Position numbers and translations under genes: made by a program. Under the pieces are notes generated by a model, which was not told the origin of the DNA, did not search any database, and saw only the letters and a program-made list of their open reading frames with translations. Shown here piece by piece: positions 43,845-56,430 of a stretch of 64,000 nucleotides of DNA. Origin of the DNA: Theropithecus gelada (lineage: Eukaryota > Chordata > Mammalia > Primates > Cercopithecidae); NCBI RefSeq assembly GCF_003255815.1, contig NC_037680.1, positions 14,914,653 to 14,978,652 of the forward strand. The letters run 5' to 3'. Each line of letters opens with the position of its first letter. Position 1 is the stretch's first letter.

Positions 43845-44362
43845 TTAATGAAGGTTCTTCAGAAAAACAGAACCAATAGGTTATGTATAGAGCAAGATAG
43901 ATATGTAAGAAGAGATTTATTATAGGAATTGACTCACGTGATTATGGAGCTGAGAAGTCTGACAATTTGCTGCCTTCACGCTGAGGAACATAGAAAGCCA
44001 ATGGTGAAATGCACTTCAAGTCCAAAGGTCTGAGCATCAGTAGACAATGATTGTGTAAGGCCCAGTCTGAGCTCAAACACCCAAGAACCAGGAGTGCCAG
44101 TGTGGGAGGACAAGAGAAGATGGATGTCTCAGCTCAAGGTGTGAGGAAATTCGCCCTTCCTCTGCCTTTTTGTTCTATCAAGGCCCTCAGTGGACTGGAT
44201 GGGGCCCATTGACAATGGTGAAGCCCATCTACTTTACTTAGTTCATCAATTCAAATGGTAATGTCTTTGGGAATCACCATCACAGATACCACCCAGAAAT
44301 AATGTCTTACCAGGTATCTGGCATCTCTTAGTCCAGTCACGTTGACATGTAAAATTCACAAG
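43845..44362 (-). mobile_element. Ancient LTR-like repeat, antisense
   Basis: Recognisable order: 'tcttcagaaaaacagaacca', 'gagatttattataggaattg', 'ctgcctttttgttctatcaa', 'caatggtgaagcccatctac' and 'gttgacatgtaaaattcaca'. This is a common mammalian LTR-type interspersed repeat read in reverse. I cannot name the subfamily with confidence and see no retroviral internal sequence. Confidence 0.6.
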
Positions 44363-45739
44363 AAAATACTTCTGTACAAAGCTGGATATGATATGGCCTC
44401 TGAAGGTAATGAGGTGCATTGGAAAGTGCATGCTCTGTGAATATTGCTTTGGTCATATATAGATGTGTGATCTTCAGCAATGTAATTACCTTTCTATGTT
44501 CAGCTTCCTCATTTGCAAAGATCTTCCATATAGAATTATTGTGAAGGTATAATGAATTAATGTGTATATGTATAGGTTGAAACTTAATGTTGGTTCGTGG
44601 CTTCATTCGTTAGCACCAATGCATTAAATGAATGTACTGTATCTCACATACACACACACAACACACACATACCCTCACCCTTGTGTGTTTTACATTTGAG
44701 GTTTATTCTTAAAGATGTTAATGCTGGAGAAAATAGAGTGATTTCTTTATTCAATTTAAGGCCCTAAAGACCAATATGAATATCAAAGTTTAGCTTGGGT
44801 GTTTCCGTAATATTATGGTGTTTTGTAAGGGAGTCAGCTGGAGTGTTTGGATCCTGTGAATTGTTTGAGAGCTTTAGGTTGTATTGAAGAGGAGAGTATG
44901 GATCCTCCTTCTTAGAGATCACCTGGACCTCCTCAGATATTTGCATTTCTTTTCTTGGAGTCACTTTTTCCATTTGGGTACTTCAAAAATCTCCTTAAGT
45001 GAAAAAGCTTGTTTAATTATTAAGAATGAGGTGTCATGCTGCTGCCAGAGAGTGATAAATGCAACTTTCTTCAGGCCTTGGGGTCAGGGCCAGCAGGTCA
45101 GCTCATTCTCTATTCAGTTTTTGTTCTAGGGAAATGGTGTCCCCTACAGTCATTCAGTGGAAATGATCTTGGAGTTGGGCAACATAGGTCCCTTTCTGGG
45201 GCGATTGCGAAACAAATTTAAGTTAGAATTGAATGATGTTCACATAGCAGACTGTTATACTGAGCTAAAAACCTTCAAAGACCCAGGACATAGCTACTGT
45301 TTCTTTCTTCACCCTAGAAAAAATGCTGAAAGTTTAAGTGATTCCATACAGTTCTTATTTTTATTGCAGAACCATGCAGACTACAACTTCAGGCCCCTTT
45401 ACATATTTGCTTCTGACTGGGTTTGATCAGGAACTGATCAATTAACAGGCATTGTCTCTTTTCAGCCCCCTTCAACTGATAAAACCTCTGTTGGAGTAGC
45501 CTCCTGTATTTGTGGCATTTAGATAAATTAGTGTCCAGAGTTCAGTCTGTCTGTGTTCATGTGAATTAGAATTAGAGGGAAATGTATAGCACATTTAAAC
45601 AACATTTTTGCATACCCACCAATGGGAGGGGAGAGGTGATCTGTTTCATGAGTCTAAATGGATACAGCCTAAAATTCCAAAGTGGTGGCCATGAGAATGG
45701 ACCTTCTAAGCCCAGCACAGTGAGAGTCAGTGTTAGCTA
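44363..45739. other. Unresolved sequence
   Basis: It includes a short CA repeat near 44648-44672. Overlapping small frames around 44880-45430 have no domain or splice context. Confidence 0.3.
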
Positions 45740-46205
45740 TGTGTAGGTGGGACAGCTAGCTATTTTCTCTTGTGTGTTGAAGAGCTGTTGTTTGTCCATC
45801 TGGTTTAGTTCCCTCTATCCTGCTGTGAGCTCCAGGAAGCAGAACCATATTGGCTGCATCTTCAGGCTCCTTTGCCCATTGGCTGCTGATTGGGTTTGGC
45901 TAGTAGGGGAGGAGCTGGGAGAAAAGTAAAAGTTGGAGCCTTTAATTCCCATGGTTTTGTCCTTGCAGAGTCTGTAACTCCTCTTGTCTTTTCTCACCTT
46001 GTTCATTTTCTCAGCCTCCAGCAACTGCTCTGTCTTCTGGTCCCTTCAGGTTAGGGGGTAGTAACAGATCTGTTAGTAGCTCAAGGGTGTTGCACTATTC
46101 CTTGTGGCTTCTCCACTTCCAGCCAACACCTTTGTAAATAAAACCTTTACCGAACTGTCTTCATATTACCCAGTTAGAGTATGCCGTGTGTTTCTGCAGG
46201 GACCT
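45740..46205 (+). mobile_element. Possible ancient LTR or repeat 3' end, sense
   Basis: The block ending in 'caacacctttgtaaataaaa', 'cttcatattacccagttaga' and 'gtatgccgtgtgtttctgca' resembles an interspersed repeat whose end carries AATAAA. The family is unresolved. Confidence 0.4.
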
Positions 46206-46454
46206 TACACTGCTGTTGTCACTCAGTGCTGGTACCCACTTAGAGGGTGGGAGTCCTTCAGGGAGATTCAGGCTGCTAATAAATGTGTCTAAATATAACT
46301 TGGCCACAGCATTGCCAAAGTTGTCTCTTGTTCTCTTGGAGATCACAGTGCTAAGGCTACTACTTTTTCAGGATTGTGGATAAAAAATTTTGGACTTTTT
46401 CAGCCCATGGCATTTTAGACATTTTAGGAATTATATCCTGGGAGTCAGAAAGGT

Positions 46455-46670
46455 GTATTGGACAACGTGGGCTCTGGAGTCGGCAAACACAGGTTTGAAT
46501 TCCACCTCCCCAACTCCTAGCTGCATGGCCCCAGGCCCTTTATATAATCTGTATTTCTCCGTCTGTAAAATGTGAGAAAACACTCAGCTCCTCAGGCTGT
46601 TCTGACACTAAGTACGATAATCCATGAACACTACCAAGGAGAGTATGTGTACGTTTAGGAGACTTAATAA
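46455..46670 (+). repeat. MIR SINE, sense
   Basis: Clear MIR order: 'gtgggctctggagtcggcaa', 'aggtttgaattccacctcc', 'ctgcatggccccaggccctt', 'tctgtaaaatgtgagaaaac'. Confidence 0.85.
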
Positions 46671-46739
46671 ATGATAATGGGATGTGGCACAACTTAGCAA
46701 GAAGAGTGAAAAACATGTTATATTCAGCCATGTTTTCTT

Positions 46740-48620
46740 TTTTTAAATAAACTTTTAATTTTAGAATAGTTTTACAGTCACAGGAAAGATGCGAAGATAG
46801 TACAAAGAGTTCTCATATACCCTGTGCCCTGTTTCCCCTATTGTAACATCTTACATCAACTCTGGTGCATTTGGCAGAAGATGAGTCTGCTAACTATTGA
46901 ACAAATAGTGACCTATTATTATTAACTACCTTCTGCACTTTATTTTTATTTCATTATTTGTTTTCTAATGTCCTTTCTCTGTTCCAGGGTCCCACCGTGG
47001 ATGCCACATTACATTTAGTCTTCATGGCTCCTTAGGCTTCTCTGGATGGTGATAGTTTCTCAGATTGTTTTTGAGGACCTTGGCAGTTTTGAAGAGTTCC
47101 TAGTTAGGGATTTTGTAGAATGCTCTTTATCTTGAGCTTGCCTCCATTTTTTCTCATGATTAGACTGGGGTTTTTGGGAGCAGGACCACGGAGGTGAAGT
47201 GCTTTTCCCAACACAACATATCAAGGGCATTTACTGTCAGTTTGAGTCATCACTGTTGATGTTAACCGTTTATACTTGACAGCTGGCTAGGGTAGCGCTG
47301 GAAGGCTTCTCCATTGCACAGTTACTTTTTTATTTCCCCTTCTTCTATATGGTGCCTTTTGGACAAGTCACTAAGTAGAGCCCAAACTTAAGAGGTGAAA
47401 AGTTACACTCCATCTCCTTAAGGAGAGGAATGTTTACATAACTCATTCAGAATTTTTTCTGTGCCGGAGACATTTTCTTCCCTTCATTTATTTATTTATT
47501 CAAGTATTTATTCATATCAGCATTGACTCATGAATATCTTATACTTTGGGTTATTATCCAATAGTATGTTATTTATTTTTTGCACACATTATTTCATCTT
47601 TAGCCATTGGGTGTTCTTTCAGTTGGCTTCTGTGTTCCTTTGACATACCCCCATCATTTTGTTTTTGAGCATTTCCTTACTTCCTAGCACTACAAAATAT
47701 TTCTAGCTCATTTTGTATATCTCCTATCCTAGAACCAGCCATTTCTCCAAGAAACTCTGGTTCCTTTTGTTGAGCAGTAGTAAAAAACTGCAGTATGGGA
47801 ACTGGATATGCTCTCTGTTACTGTGGTTTCATCACTTCTGGACCGTCTCAGTGGACAGAGCTAGGACATACATGTGTGTGTACACTGTCTATATTAAGCT
47901 AACTTGGACTTCCTACTGATAGCTCCAAATCTGATCTGTCACCTCGTGTTCTATTCTTCTCCTTTTGCCTTGCAGCCATCTCCAACTCCAATAGTGAGAA
48001 GCCTTCCATTTACTTACTTGTTCAATCCAGATGCTCAAGCATAACACTTTCTGGAAATTGTCAGTGTGCACCCCCATGAGGAACAACTTCACTAATGTGA
48101 TATAGTGCTTATGTGCAAATCTTTTTGTTTTTAAGTCTTACCGTTTCCAGTCATTTCCAAAGTTACTTAGGTTAACATCTCTTTTTCCTTTCTCCCTCCA
48201 GTGAAGTTATGTCATACATTTGTAATAGAGTTAGATTCCTTTGCCTATTCCATCCTGGTTTATATGCCTTCCTGTTGCACTGATTAATAGCTTGTTCCTT
48301 TTCATGGTTCTCTGGCATCATCTGTTGAATAGATGCATTACAGTGTGTTTATTGAAGGTTTATGTCCGTCACCTATTGAAGGACATCTTGGTTGCTTCTA
48401 GGTTTTGGTGATTATTTATAAAGGCACTATAAATTTGATGTGCAGATTTTTGTGGGACATATGTTTTCAATCAGTTGGCTAAATGCTTAGATGTGTGACT
48501 TTCAAAGTGACTATACCATTTTGCATTCCCACTGGCAATGAGAGTTCTTGTTATTCCACATCCTCATTAGCGCTTGCTATTGCTGATTCCTTTCATCCTT
48601 AGGAATGCCTAGATTTAAAC
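46740..48620 (-). mobile_element. Old L1M 3'UTR and ORF2 end, antisense
   Basis: The left part is a long reversed 3'UTR ('agttttacagtcacaggaaa', 'gccacattacatttagtctt', 'catgattagactggggtttt', 'ttgacatacccccatcattt'). The right part is the reverse of the ORF2 C-terminus ('tgcattcccactggcaatga'). L1MC-L1ME type, with no intact frame. Confidence 0.8.
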
Positions 48621-49369
48621 ACATGTAATTTTTAGGTTTAAACTATTCTATATCTTCTGGCCAAAGTTAAAGCTACCTAGGGTCGTCTGGTCTTTTACCG
48701 ATCTGTCCGCTTATGCTGGAGTTTTGCCAGGTTACTTGCCAACTATGACTAATTTTCTTTTAGGAGTCAGAAGTGCCTAAGTTATCTTTTCAAGGTCTGT
48801 AAAAACAAGTTTGGATACTTGCTTAAGCCACTGTTTATTAGAAGCACTAGTTTCAAATACTCACTTGTTCATCAAATATTTATTGAATACCTTCTATGTG
48901 CTGGGCCTTGGGGATAGAGCAGTGAAATAAATAAATGACAAAGTCCTTGCAGTTATAGAACTTCTATTTGTAAGGGAGAGGAATTTTTCATATAAACATA
49001 TAATATAATGTAATGAACTTCATAAAGTAATGATAAATGTCATGATCAAATCAAAGCAGGGTCTAGGAATCTGGAGAACACGAGTTGGCAGGGGAGAGTG
49101 GGGATCGTCAGGGCTCCCTTAGAAGACAGTGGGCAGGAATCTGGAAGTGGTGAAGGGATGAGCCAGTCAGATGTCCTAAGAGATGAACATTGGAGGCAAA
49201 CAGAAGAGTCAGAGCAGATGCTTGACAGCACAATGCTTGCCACATTTGAGGAGGAGCGAGGAGCCCAGAGGCTAGAGCTAAGTGAAGATGGTAGGACATG
49301 GGGCTGTAGACAGGATAGGAGCTTGGTCTTGTTGAAGTTGGTAGACTTCAACCAAATCTAATGTGCTAT
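48621..49369. other. Unresolved, partly ancient repeat
   Basis: 48860-48960 ('aaatatttattgaatacctt' then 'ctatgtgctgggccttgggg') is a common old L2/MIR-associated motif. The following purine-rich part, with frames of 87-101 codons on both strands, is probably the same old repeat. Confidence 0.4.
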
Positions 49370-49495
49370 GCCATCGTCTTGGAATCTTGTTACAATGTAG
49401 ACTCTGATTCACTAGGTCTGGTCAGGACCTGAGATCCTGCCTTTCTAATAAGCTCCTGGGTGATAGTGCCACTGCTGGTCCATGGATCACAAGAC
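49370..49495 (+). mobile_element. MER5A (hAT-Charlie) DNA transposon fragment
   Basis: 'gactctgattcactaggtct', 'cctgagatcctgcctttcta', 'ataagctcctgggtgatag' and 'ctgctggtccatggatcaca' match MER5A in order. Terminal inverted repeats are decayed. Confidence 0.8.
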
Positions 49496-52394
49496 GAACA
49501 GCAAAGTTAGAAACTCTGGCCGATTTTTATTCTGAATGAGACAAAAAGTCTTACGAGGATTCTTAGCATGGGAATGGCATGATTTGTCTCAAAATTTTTA
49601 AGGCTCTTGCATAGAGAATTCTCTGTGGAAGCAAGGGGGAGAGCACACAGACCAGCTTGGTGCCTACTGCTGCAATCTGGGTGAAAGATTCTGGAGCTTG
49701 GACTTGGGTGGTGGAGACAATAATGAAAAAAGTGCCATCCAACACCATTGAGTAGTTTGTGCACTGCCGAAGGTACTCACAGTGTAGGCATGATGGGCTG
49801 GCAATCTAGCCACCTACCACTTGCTAAGCCATTCATTTTGTGATTCATCAGCCCAGAGCAGGCAGCACCCTTTTTGCAATTCCTACTCTCAAAAGGTAAG
49901 GGGTGCCTTTTTATAATTCATGCAAAGGTAGGGGGTATGCTGGCTGTGCTCTGGGTGAGAAGTGGTAGGAGACTCCGGGTCTTTAACGCGTAGAGAGGGC
50001 AAGCGTGACAAAAGCCTTTCCCTTTCAGTTTTCACTTGTGCTGTCATGTGCTGCTGCCTGAGTTCATGGCCCATGAAAGCTTTTCCTGGAAAGTAGTGCA
50101 GCCACAGAGGAGCTAAGCTGAACTTTGCATTTTCCAGAGAGTAGTCTTTCAAAGAAATTGCTCTTGCCAGAGGAGATGGAAAACAGACCTAGGTCATTTG
50201 TTTTAGGCTCCTCTCCATGAGCAGATAGAAGTGAAACGTCCTTTAAAATGTCTCTATACGACAATAAAAGTGGTCACTAAGTGTAAAAAGAGAGTCATAG
50301 CTCCCTGTGCCAGTCCCCAAACTGCATGTGGTAGTTCATCTCCCCTGCCCACTGCAAAAGTGGTCTGAAGATAATGTCTTGCCAAAAAGTGAAACTATAA
50401 AAGATATGTCATACATTCTGTAGCTGCTGAAATGGTGTGCTTTCTCTGAGAATGCCTTAATCAAGCTGCTTGTTGGTTGGTGCCAACGACGGGTTTCTTT
50501 ACTAAACGTTGCTTCACTCTCGTGGATTTTCTGCTCGTGCAATGGGCTCTGCACATGAATGTTCAGGTGTTACATCCTTCGTAATTATATAGTACAATTC
50601 GTTTGTATGCCTTTTTACTTCATGTCAACATAGTCTGCTCCCTGAAGCATGCTCCTTGTGGACCTGGCATTGGCACAGTACCCAACTTGTTTGAAAGGTA
50701 AAGAAATAAAATATGATAATATTGTTGTAACCCTTGGGCCAGTGCTGCTGTGGCATGGATTCTTTGAGTTCCTTCATGGGGGTATCATGCTTGACCTGTT
50801 CCCCTGCACTGAATGTGGGGTGGTAGATCCTGCTGAGAGCTGCGCCACATTGACCAGCTCTCAAAACATGGTTTTAAATACAAGTTGCGTGAATGGAACC
50901 CAATTTGACAGAGGTTGGCAACACAGGGAGCCCTTGATGGCGGAGAGTCCTGGAAAGTCTCATTCACAACTCAGGTCCCCTGGGAAGGATTAGTCCAGGC
51001 TCTACGCAGGAACGGGGGCTCTAGTGTCCTCTTCTACTGCGTTCCCCACTACTGAATCTCCCAGATCTGGCCTGGACTCTTGGATTTCCCCCTGCTGGAC
51101 TAGATGTCTGTCTTGTTTGTAGTCAAGAGTTTGGATTTTATTTTATTTTTTACAAACTCACTAGATAGATGTAGGGAGTAGCACTTTTCTCATATTTCAA
51201 CCATCATGCCTTAGAATAAATATTCACAGCACATGGGAGGTAAGTAATTGTCACGTGAAATAGTAGAGAAATGAGGGTGAGGACTCATGCCCTTCTTGCT
51301 TTGGCGCTCTGCCCTCCACCTTCTTGGAATGGTTTATTATCAAGATCACAGACCATTGGGTTACTTCTTTAGATTATATAAATTAATTCCATAGTCTATA
51401 AGAATTGTTTATTTATCATGAAAATTTCTTTTCCTCAGCTCTCTTTTGGCTCATTAGCTTATCATTATGATTAACACATTTTATTTTGGCAAAAACATGA
51501 TGGTCATACACTAGGATTGGACTTGGGGAAAACATTTCAGTAGTTGAACCTAAACTTTAGATATAATTTGCTTGATCTGAATCTTTTTGAATTATTTTCC
51601 ATTATTTCACCATCAGGAAATTTTACACAAGACTTATGATTTCTGTTCTGCTGAAATGTTTCTACATGGCAGCACAGGGGCCTCTTTTGCACATGGTAAC
51701 TATCGGCATGTGCTCAGTTGTGGTTGTCCTCTTTGGAAGGGTGTCGGCTCTTCAAATTCCCACCATCCTCCGTACTCACTGATGTTACTTGCCTGATCTC
51801 AGTAGGTATTGGATTTTGGGTTCTCTGATCTGAAGAACAAATTCCTCTGAGACTGTGCTTTGCAGTCAAGAGTTTAATTCCAGCTCCAATCTAAGCTAAC
51901 GTAAAATGAATTATTAAGTGCAATAGACAGCAAATTACTTGATTAGAGCAATATTTCTCAAACTTCTTAGGATCTTGTGAATTATGCTTAAGTGATTAAT
52001 TCATTCTAAATAATGTACAGCTTTGTTTTTAAAATATCAATAATTTGAAAGCTCATTCTGGTTGCTCGAGCACACTCTGAACACACTTAGTGATTTCTGC
52101 CTAGAAATGGTGATTGTATTCTTCTTGTTTAATTGGCCACACCTTACCATGTTGTTTGCACAGTAATTGTCATGAAAAATTTTAATGGCATAGCCACTGA
52201 ATTATCTAGCAGGAATATAAAAAATTCACAGTACTTTAGTTGACCCGAAGCTTGCTAATTGACAATAAGATATTGTGTTTGGTTCTTTGTAATGTAAAAA
52301 CACATTTTTATTCTCTAGGTTACATGATTCTGATAAGACTATGTTGAGGTAGTTGTAAGCTAAAATTCAGAAGCTGAGCAAAATAGTTATAAAA
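49496..52394. other. Unresolved, largely unique sequence
   Basis: No gene is supported. Opposed frames at 50064-50264, 50625-50864 and 50649-50993 overlap one another and show no domain. A weak MIR-like segment lies near 51160-51310. Confidence 0.3.
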
Positions 52395-52650
52395 TAGTAA
52401 TAATAAGAACTACTATTTATTGAGAAGTCTGTATGTGCCATCACAATGCTAAATACTTTATATACAATATCCTATTTACTCATTAAAGCAATTCACAGAA
52501 GTAGGCATCACAGTATGTTCATTTCCTAGATGAAGAGACTGAAGTTGAGAAACTTTAAGCAATTTGCAGTAGGTCACACACAAGTAGACAGCAGAGCGGA
52601 ATTTGGCCTCAGGCTTGCCTCACTTTGTTGTTACCACTATGAACATTCTA
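52395..52650 (-). repeat. MIR SINE, antisense
   Basis: 'actactatttattgagaagt', 'gtgccatcacaatgctaaat', 'ttcctagatgaagagactga' and 'gcagtaggtcacacacaagt' give the reversed MIR order. Confidence 0.85.
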
Positions 52651-53739
52651 GGCTGCTAGAAATAATAATTTATTACTACTAATAAATAACGGTATTAGGA
52701 TTCACATGCAAATCTAATTCAGGATATCATTGTTTTTCAGATTAGGTAGTAATCTTTGCTCTGAAAATGCATTATTTTTGCAAGTTTATATAAGTAGTCA
52801 TTACTGGGAAAATACAAATCTGTTTACATATATCTGGTGATACAAATGAGCAATACCAGTTGACATTTGGCTGGCAATTAAATGAAATTCTTCCAACTAT
52901 TACTGAATCAGTTGATTCAGAAGATAAAATAAGGATTGGATAAAAGTAAGCATGTCTTATTTACCACCTTTTTCTTCTGTTTAATTACTTTTCTTCTGTT
53001 TAATTAATATCCTTTCTGAGTCCTCATACTTTTTGCTTCTTTTTGATGAATATGCAATGATTTTTTTCCCAGCATGGTTACATCGGTTTGAAGGAAAATT
53101 ATTGACCTATGTGTCAAACAGTCTTTCTTTTTTCTTATTATTCTTAATTAAAGCCATTTAACCTGACCTCAGCCCTGCTGTGACTTACCAGACACTGCTG
53201 TGCATTTAAACCCTTTGGATTAGCCCCACAGTGTGACTACAAAGCTCCTGTTGGCTGGAAAGTTAATGATAGATACTTCCCATTTCCCAAGAGAAGGAAA
53301 AATGGAGCGCCTGCTCTTTGAGATGACTTAAACATTTACACACAGAATTGACAAATGGCTCGCCTGTATTTACACTGATGTTAGTTTGGAGACAGCTGAA
53401 GGTTTTTAACTCCTAATTTCAAGTTTGAACTCATACAACTTTGAACTTCAACTACAGAATTACAAATAATATTTATGAAAATGCCATGATTCAATTCACG
53501 TGCTATTCTATCATTTTTTTTCCAGTGAACTCTACGAGTCAATACAATTTCTAAGAGTGATTTTTTGTTGCTTCCAGAAGCACAGCGTGAAATGATAACT
53601 ATGTTCTTCAAAGTGAGGTTGCTTGTTATATTACTTAATGGAGATGATCAAGTTATTTCTCTGCTTGTGACTCTACAAAATTTCTCTTTTAGAGTACATT
53701 AATTTTTGTGTTATTTTCCTGTTTACAGAGGGCTTTTCT
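52651..53739. other. Unique sequence
   Basis: It contains a 20-bp tandem duplication (TTTTCTTCTGTTTAATTA twice) at about 52968-53006. No repeat family or exon is recognised. Confidence 0.4.
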
Positions 53740-53920
53740 ACTTTTATTCTCATAAGAGTTTTGTGAGTTAAGTGATGCCTATTTTATATGAAGAACTGTG
53801 CCTCAGCGAAGTAGCACAGTGGCTTGCTCTTTTGGCTTCTTAGTGGCTATGCAGGGACTGATGACCTCAGGTTTTCTGACTCAGGCTTTCCTGATTTCCA
53901 GTATCCCGCTGTGTTCTGTT
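53740..53920 (-). repeat. MIR SINE relic, antisense
   Basis: 'ctcataagagttttgtgagt', 'gaagaactgtgcctcagcga' and 'gtggcttgctcttttggctt' trace a diverged reversed MIR. Confidence 0.6.
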
Positions 53921-54381
53921 GCATGCGCTTTCCAGAACCACCAGTTGGGAACTTCGACTTCTATTTTGCCTTGATCTTTGAACTCAGCTGGAATTCCTTT
54001 AGAGTAATTATTGAATAATCATTACATGAACTGCATAAATTGCTTTGTTCCTAGATGAAGATATCTAAATTCCCATGTAAAATGAAAATAGGTTTTAATA
54101 GGAAGAAGTGGAAAAGTAAAAGCTCTGTTATTAATGTACACTCACTTATATTAGCCTCGGAATAGACTTGCTGGTAATTATGTATATGTAATTAAATGAC
54201 ACCAATTACGATTCTTTTTAAAACCCTTTAAAAACATTGTTTTGGGGTAAGATTTGGTTTTATTGCCTTAGTATTTTTTTTTTGTATATGCAAAGAAATA
54301 TTCAGGGAAGAATATTACAAACACTTGGATCTTTGTCTTCGAACAGCTTATATGGCAGCTCTAAAATTGCCAACCCTAGTG
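53921..54381. other. Unique sequence
   Basis: No recognised feature. Confidence 0.35.
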
Positions 54382-54733
54382 GTCTAAAACAGGGTTTGGC
54401 AAACTATAACCAGTTATGGCTCACTGCCTGTTTTTGTATGGCTCTCAAGATGAGAATATTTTTTATACTTCTAGATAGTTGGATATAAATTAAAAGAATA
54501 ATATTTCTTGACATGCGAAATAACATCATATTCAAATTTTAGTGTTCATGATCAAGTTTTATTGGAATGCAGCCATGCTCATTAATTTATCCATTCATTC
54601 GTTTATCTATCTATGGCTACTATTGAGCTATAATGACAGAGCTGAGTGGTTGTGACAGATAGTATGCTCCATGAACTCGAAAATATTTACTATCTGGCTC
54701 TTTACGATAAGTTTACCGCCTCTTGTTCTAAAG
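54382..54733. repeat. 8-bp target duplication of hAT element
   Basis: GTCTAAAA at 54382-54389 and TTCTAAAG at 54726-54733 match at 6 of 8 positions, the target length made by hAT transposases. Confidence 0.6.
54390..54725. mobile_element. Non-autonomous hAT DNA transposon, complete ends
   Basis: The left end is CAGGGTTTGGCAAAC and the right end is GTTTACCGCCTCTTG, degenerate terminal inverted repeats. The interior has 'gttttattggaatgcagcca' and 'aaaatatttactatctggct', typical of the Charlie-like family with 'cagatagtaaatatttt'. No transposase. Ancient by divergence. Confidence 0.8.
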
Positions 54734-55451
54734 GAAACTTAAAAGGGAAGTGTATCTGTGTTGTTTTAAATGCACATTTTATTATCTAAATAAATAGCTG
54801 TTGCTAGCTGTATTTTGGAGAGAAGAAGCACAGAAGTCCCTGATCTAGAAAGAGAATTGACTTGAGTAGGTCAGTCAGGCAAAAGGATGGTCAATTTTGG
54901 GTCAGTTCCAAAAGATCCCTCTCCTCCAGCCTTCCATGGTTGTTGGGGCTGTAGAATATTCAGACTAAGATGTTGTTTCTCCTGATAGACTCTGTTAAAC
55001 TACACCCAGATCACCTATCAGCATCCATTAAGCTGGCATTCCCATGTGTTTCCTATTGGAATCAATAACAATGGTGGAATTGCAGGAGATAGCTTATTAG
55101 ATGGTCTTCCCCCTTGATAGGTATTCATTTTAACATATATTAGAAAAAATAATTAGAACATTACACTCATGATTTCATGAATGAGACTAAAATATTTAAA
55201 TAAAAGCATAAGCTCGTATAAGAAATAAATAGAGTAACAGACAACATGAATGTTGGTAAATGTCATGAACTTAGTAAGCAAATGGCCAAAGTTTGGAAAA
55301 CAAATTAAGTTATAAGTTGAGTTGGAAGATCCAAGATATGTCGGAAACACACAGAGAGGTTAAATTTTGACCAAAGTAATGAGATGAGGCCCAGCTGAAA
55401 GTGAGGTTCTTCTTCCACTCAGGAGAAAGCATCAGGCGAGGGATGTTAGAA
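54734..55451. other. Unique AT-rich sequence
   Basis: No recognised feature. Confidence 0.35.
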
Positions 55452-55745
55452 TTTTTTATTTTTTCTGAGACAGAATCTCGCTCTGTTGCCCAGGCTGGAG
55501 CGCAGTGGTGTGATCTCAGCTCACTGCAATCTCTGCCTCCTGGGCTCAAGTGATCCTCCTGCCTCAGCCTCCTAAGTAAATGGGATCACAGGTGTGAATC
55601 ATCAAGCCTGGCTAATTTTTGTATTTTTTTGTAGAGATGAGGTTTTACCATGTTGCCCAGGCTAGTCTCGAACTCCTGAGCTCAGACAATCTGCACACCT
55701 TGGCCTCCAAGGCTGGGATTACAGGTATGAGCCACTGCGTTTAGC
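55452..55745 (-). mobile_element. Old Alu (AluJ-like), antisense
   Basis: Poly(T) remnant, 'ctgagacagaatctcgctct', both monomers and a degraded end 'gagccactgcgtttagca'. The many CpG decays and small deletions, such as 'ggcctccaaggctgggatt', indicate an old copy. Flanking TTAGAATTT and TCAGAATTT may be a decayed target duplication. Confidence 0.9.
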
Positions 55746-55984
55746 AGACATCAGAATTTGGTTTGGTATTATTGGAACGTGAAGAAAGTGTTCATTTGCC
55801 CCATTCTTCTTAGAGTTTATTCAGTCAGGTATTACATAAAGGAGTCCTTACATTCTGGGGATTTGAGAGGCCTGGAAGGTATCCTTTGATATTGTTAAAT
55901 GTCCACTACATGCACACATTTTATGAAGTGGAGAATATTCTGCTTCTTCAATTTGGTATCCTGCTTTAGGAGTATATTGTTTAA

Positions 55985-56430
55985 TGCTATTTTAAGGATT
56001 TTTTATATTTTTGAAAACTATGATTTTAATAGCTGCATAGGGTTCAATTACATGATGAGACAGGTTGTTTACCCAAATTCTCTATTCTTGAAGTTTTTGA
56101 GTTTTTGTTTTATTTGCTATTATGAATAACACTGAGACAAACAAACTTTATTCTTGGTTACATTTCTGGTAATTTCTTTAGGATAGATTTTTACACAGGA
56201 TTTCTTGAGTTAAAGAGTATACATATTTATAAGAAAATATGTAATGCCAGTGGTCCTCCATAAAGGCTGCACACAACACTGGGAATGCACTTGAATGCCC
56301 TGTTTATTTGTTTGTTTTTATATCTATATCCTTATGGCTGAAAAAGGTTTTATAATCTTTTGAATATTATACACGAAGATTTAATTATCTGTTTGCATGG
56401 TGAATAAGAATCTTTATCCCATTATTTTCT
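55985..56430 (-). mobile_element. Old L1M/HAL1 ORF2-end fragment, antisense
   Basis: 'agctgcatagggttcaatta', 'gctattatgaataacactga' and 'ggtcctccataaaggctgca' follow the reverse of an old L1 or HAL1 C-terminal coding region. Highly diverged. Confidence 0.55.

Noticed and set aside
45369..45903. Apparent duplication of 'cttcaggc(t/c)cctttrc' blocks at 45.4 and 45.8 kb
   Set aside because: Similarity is short and weak. It is more likely chance or two remnants of an old repeat.
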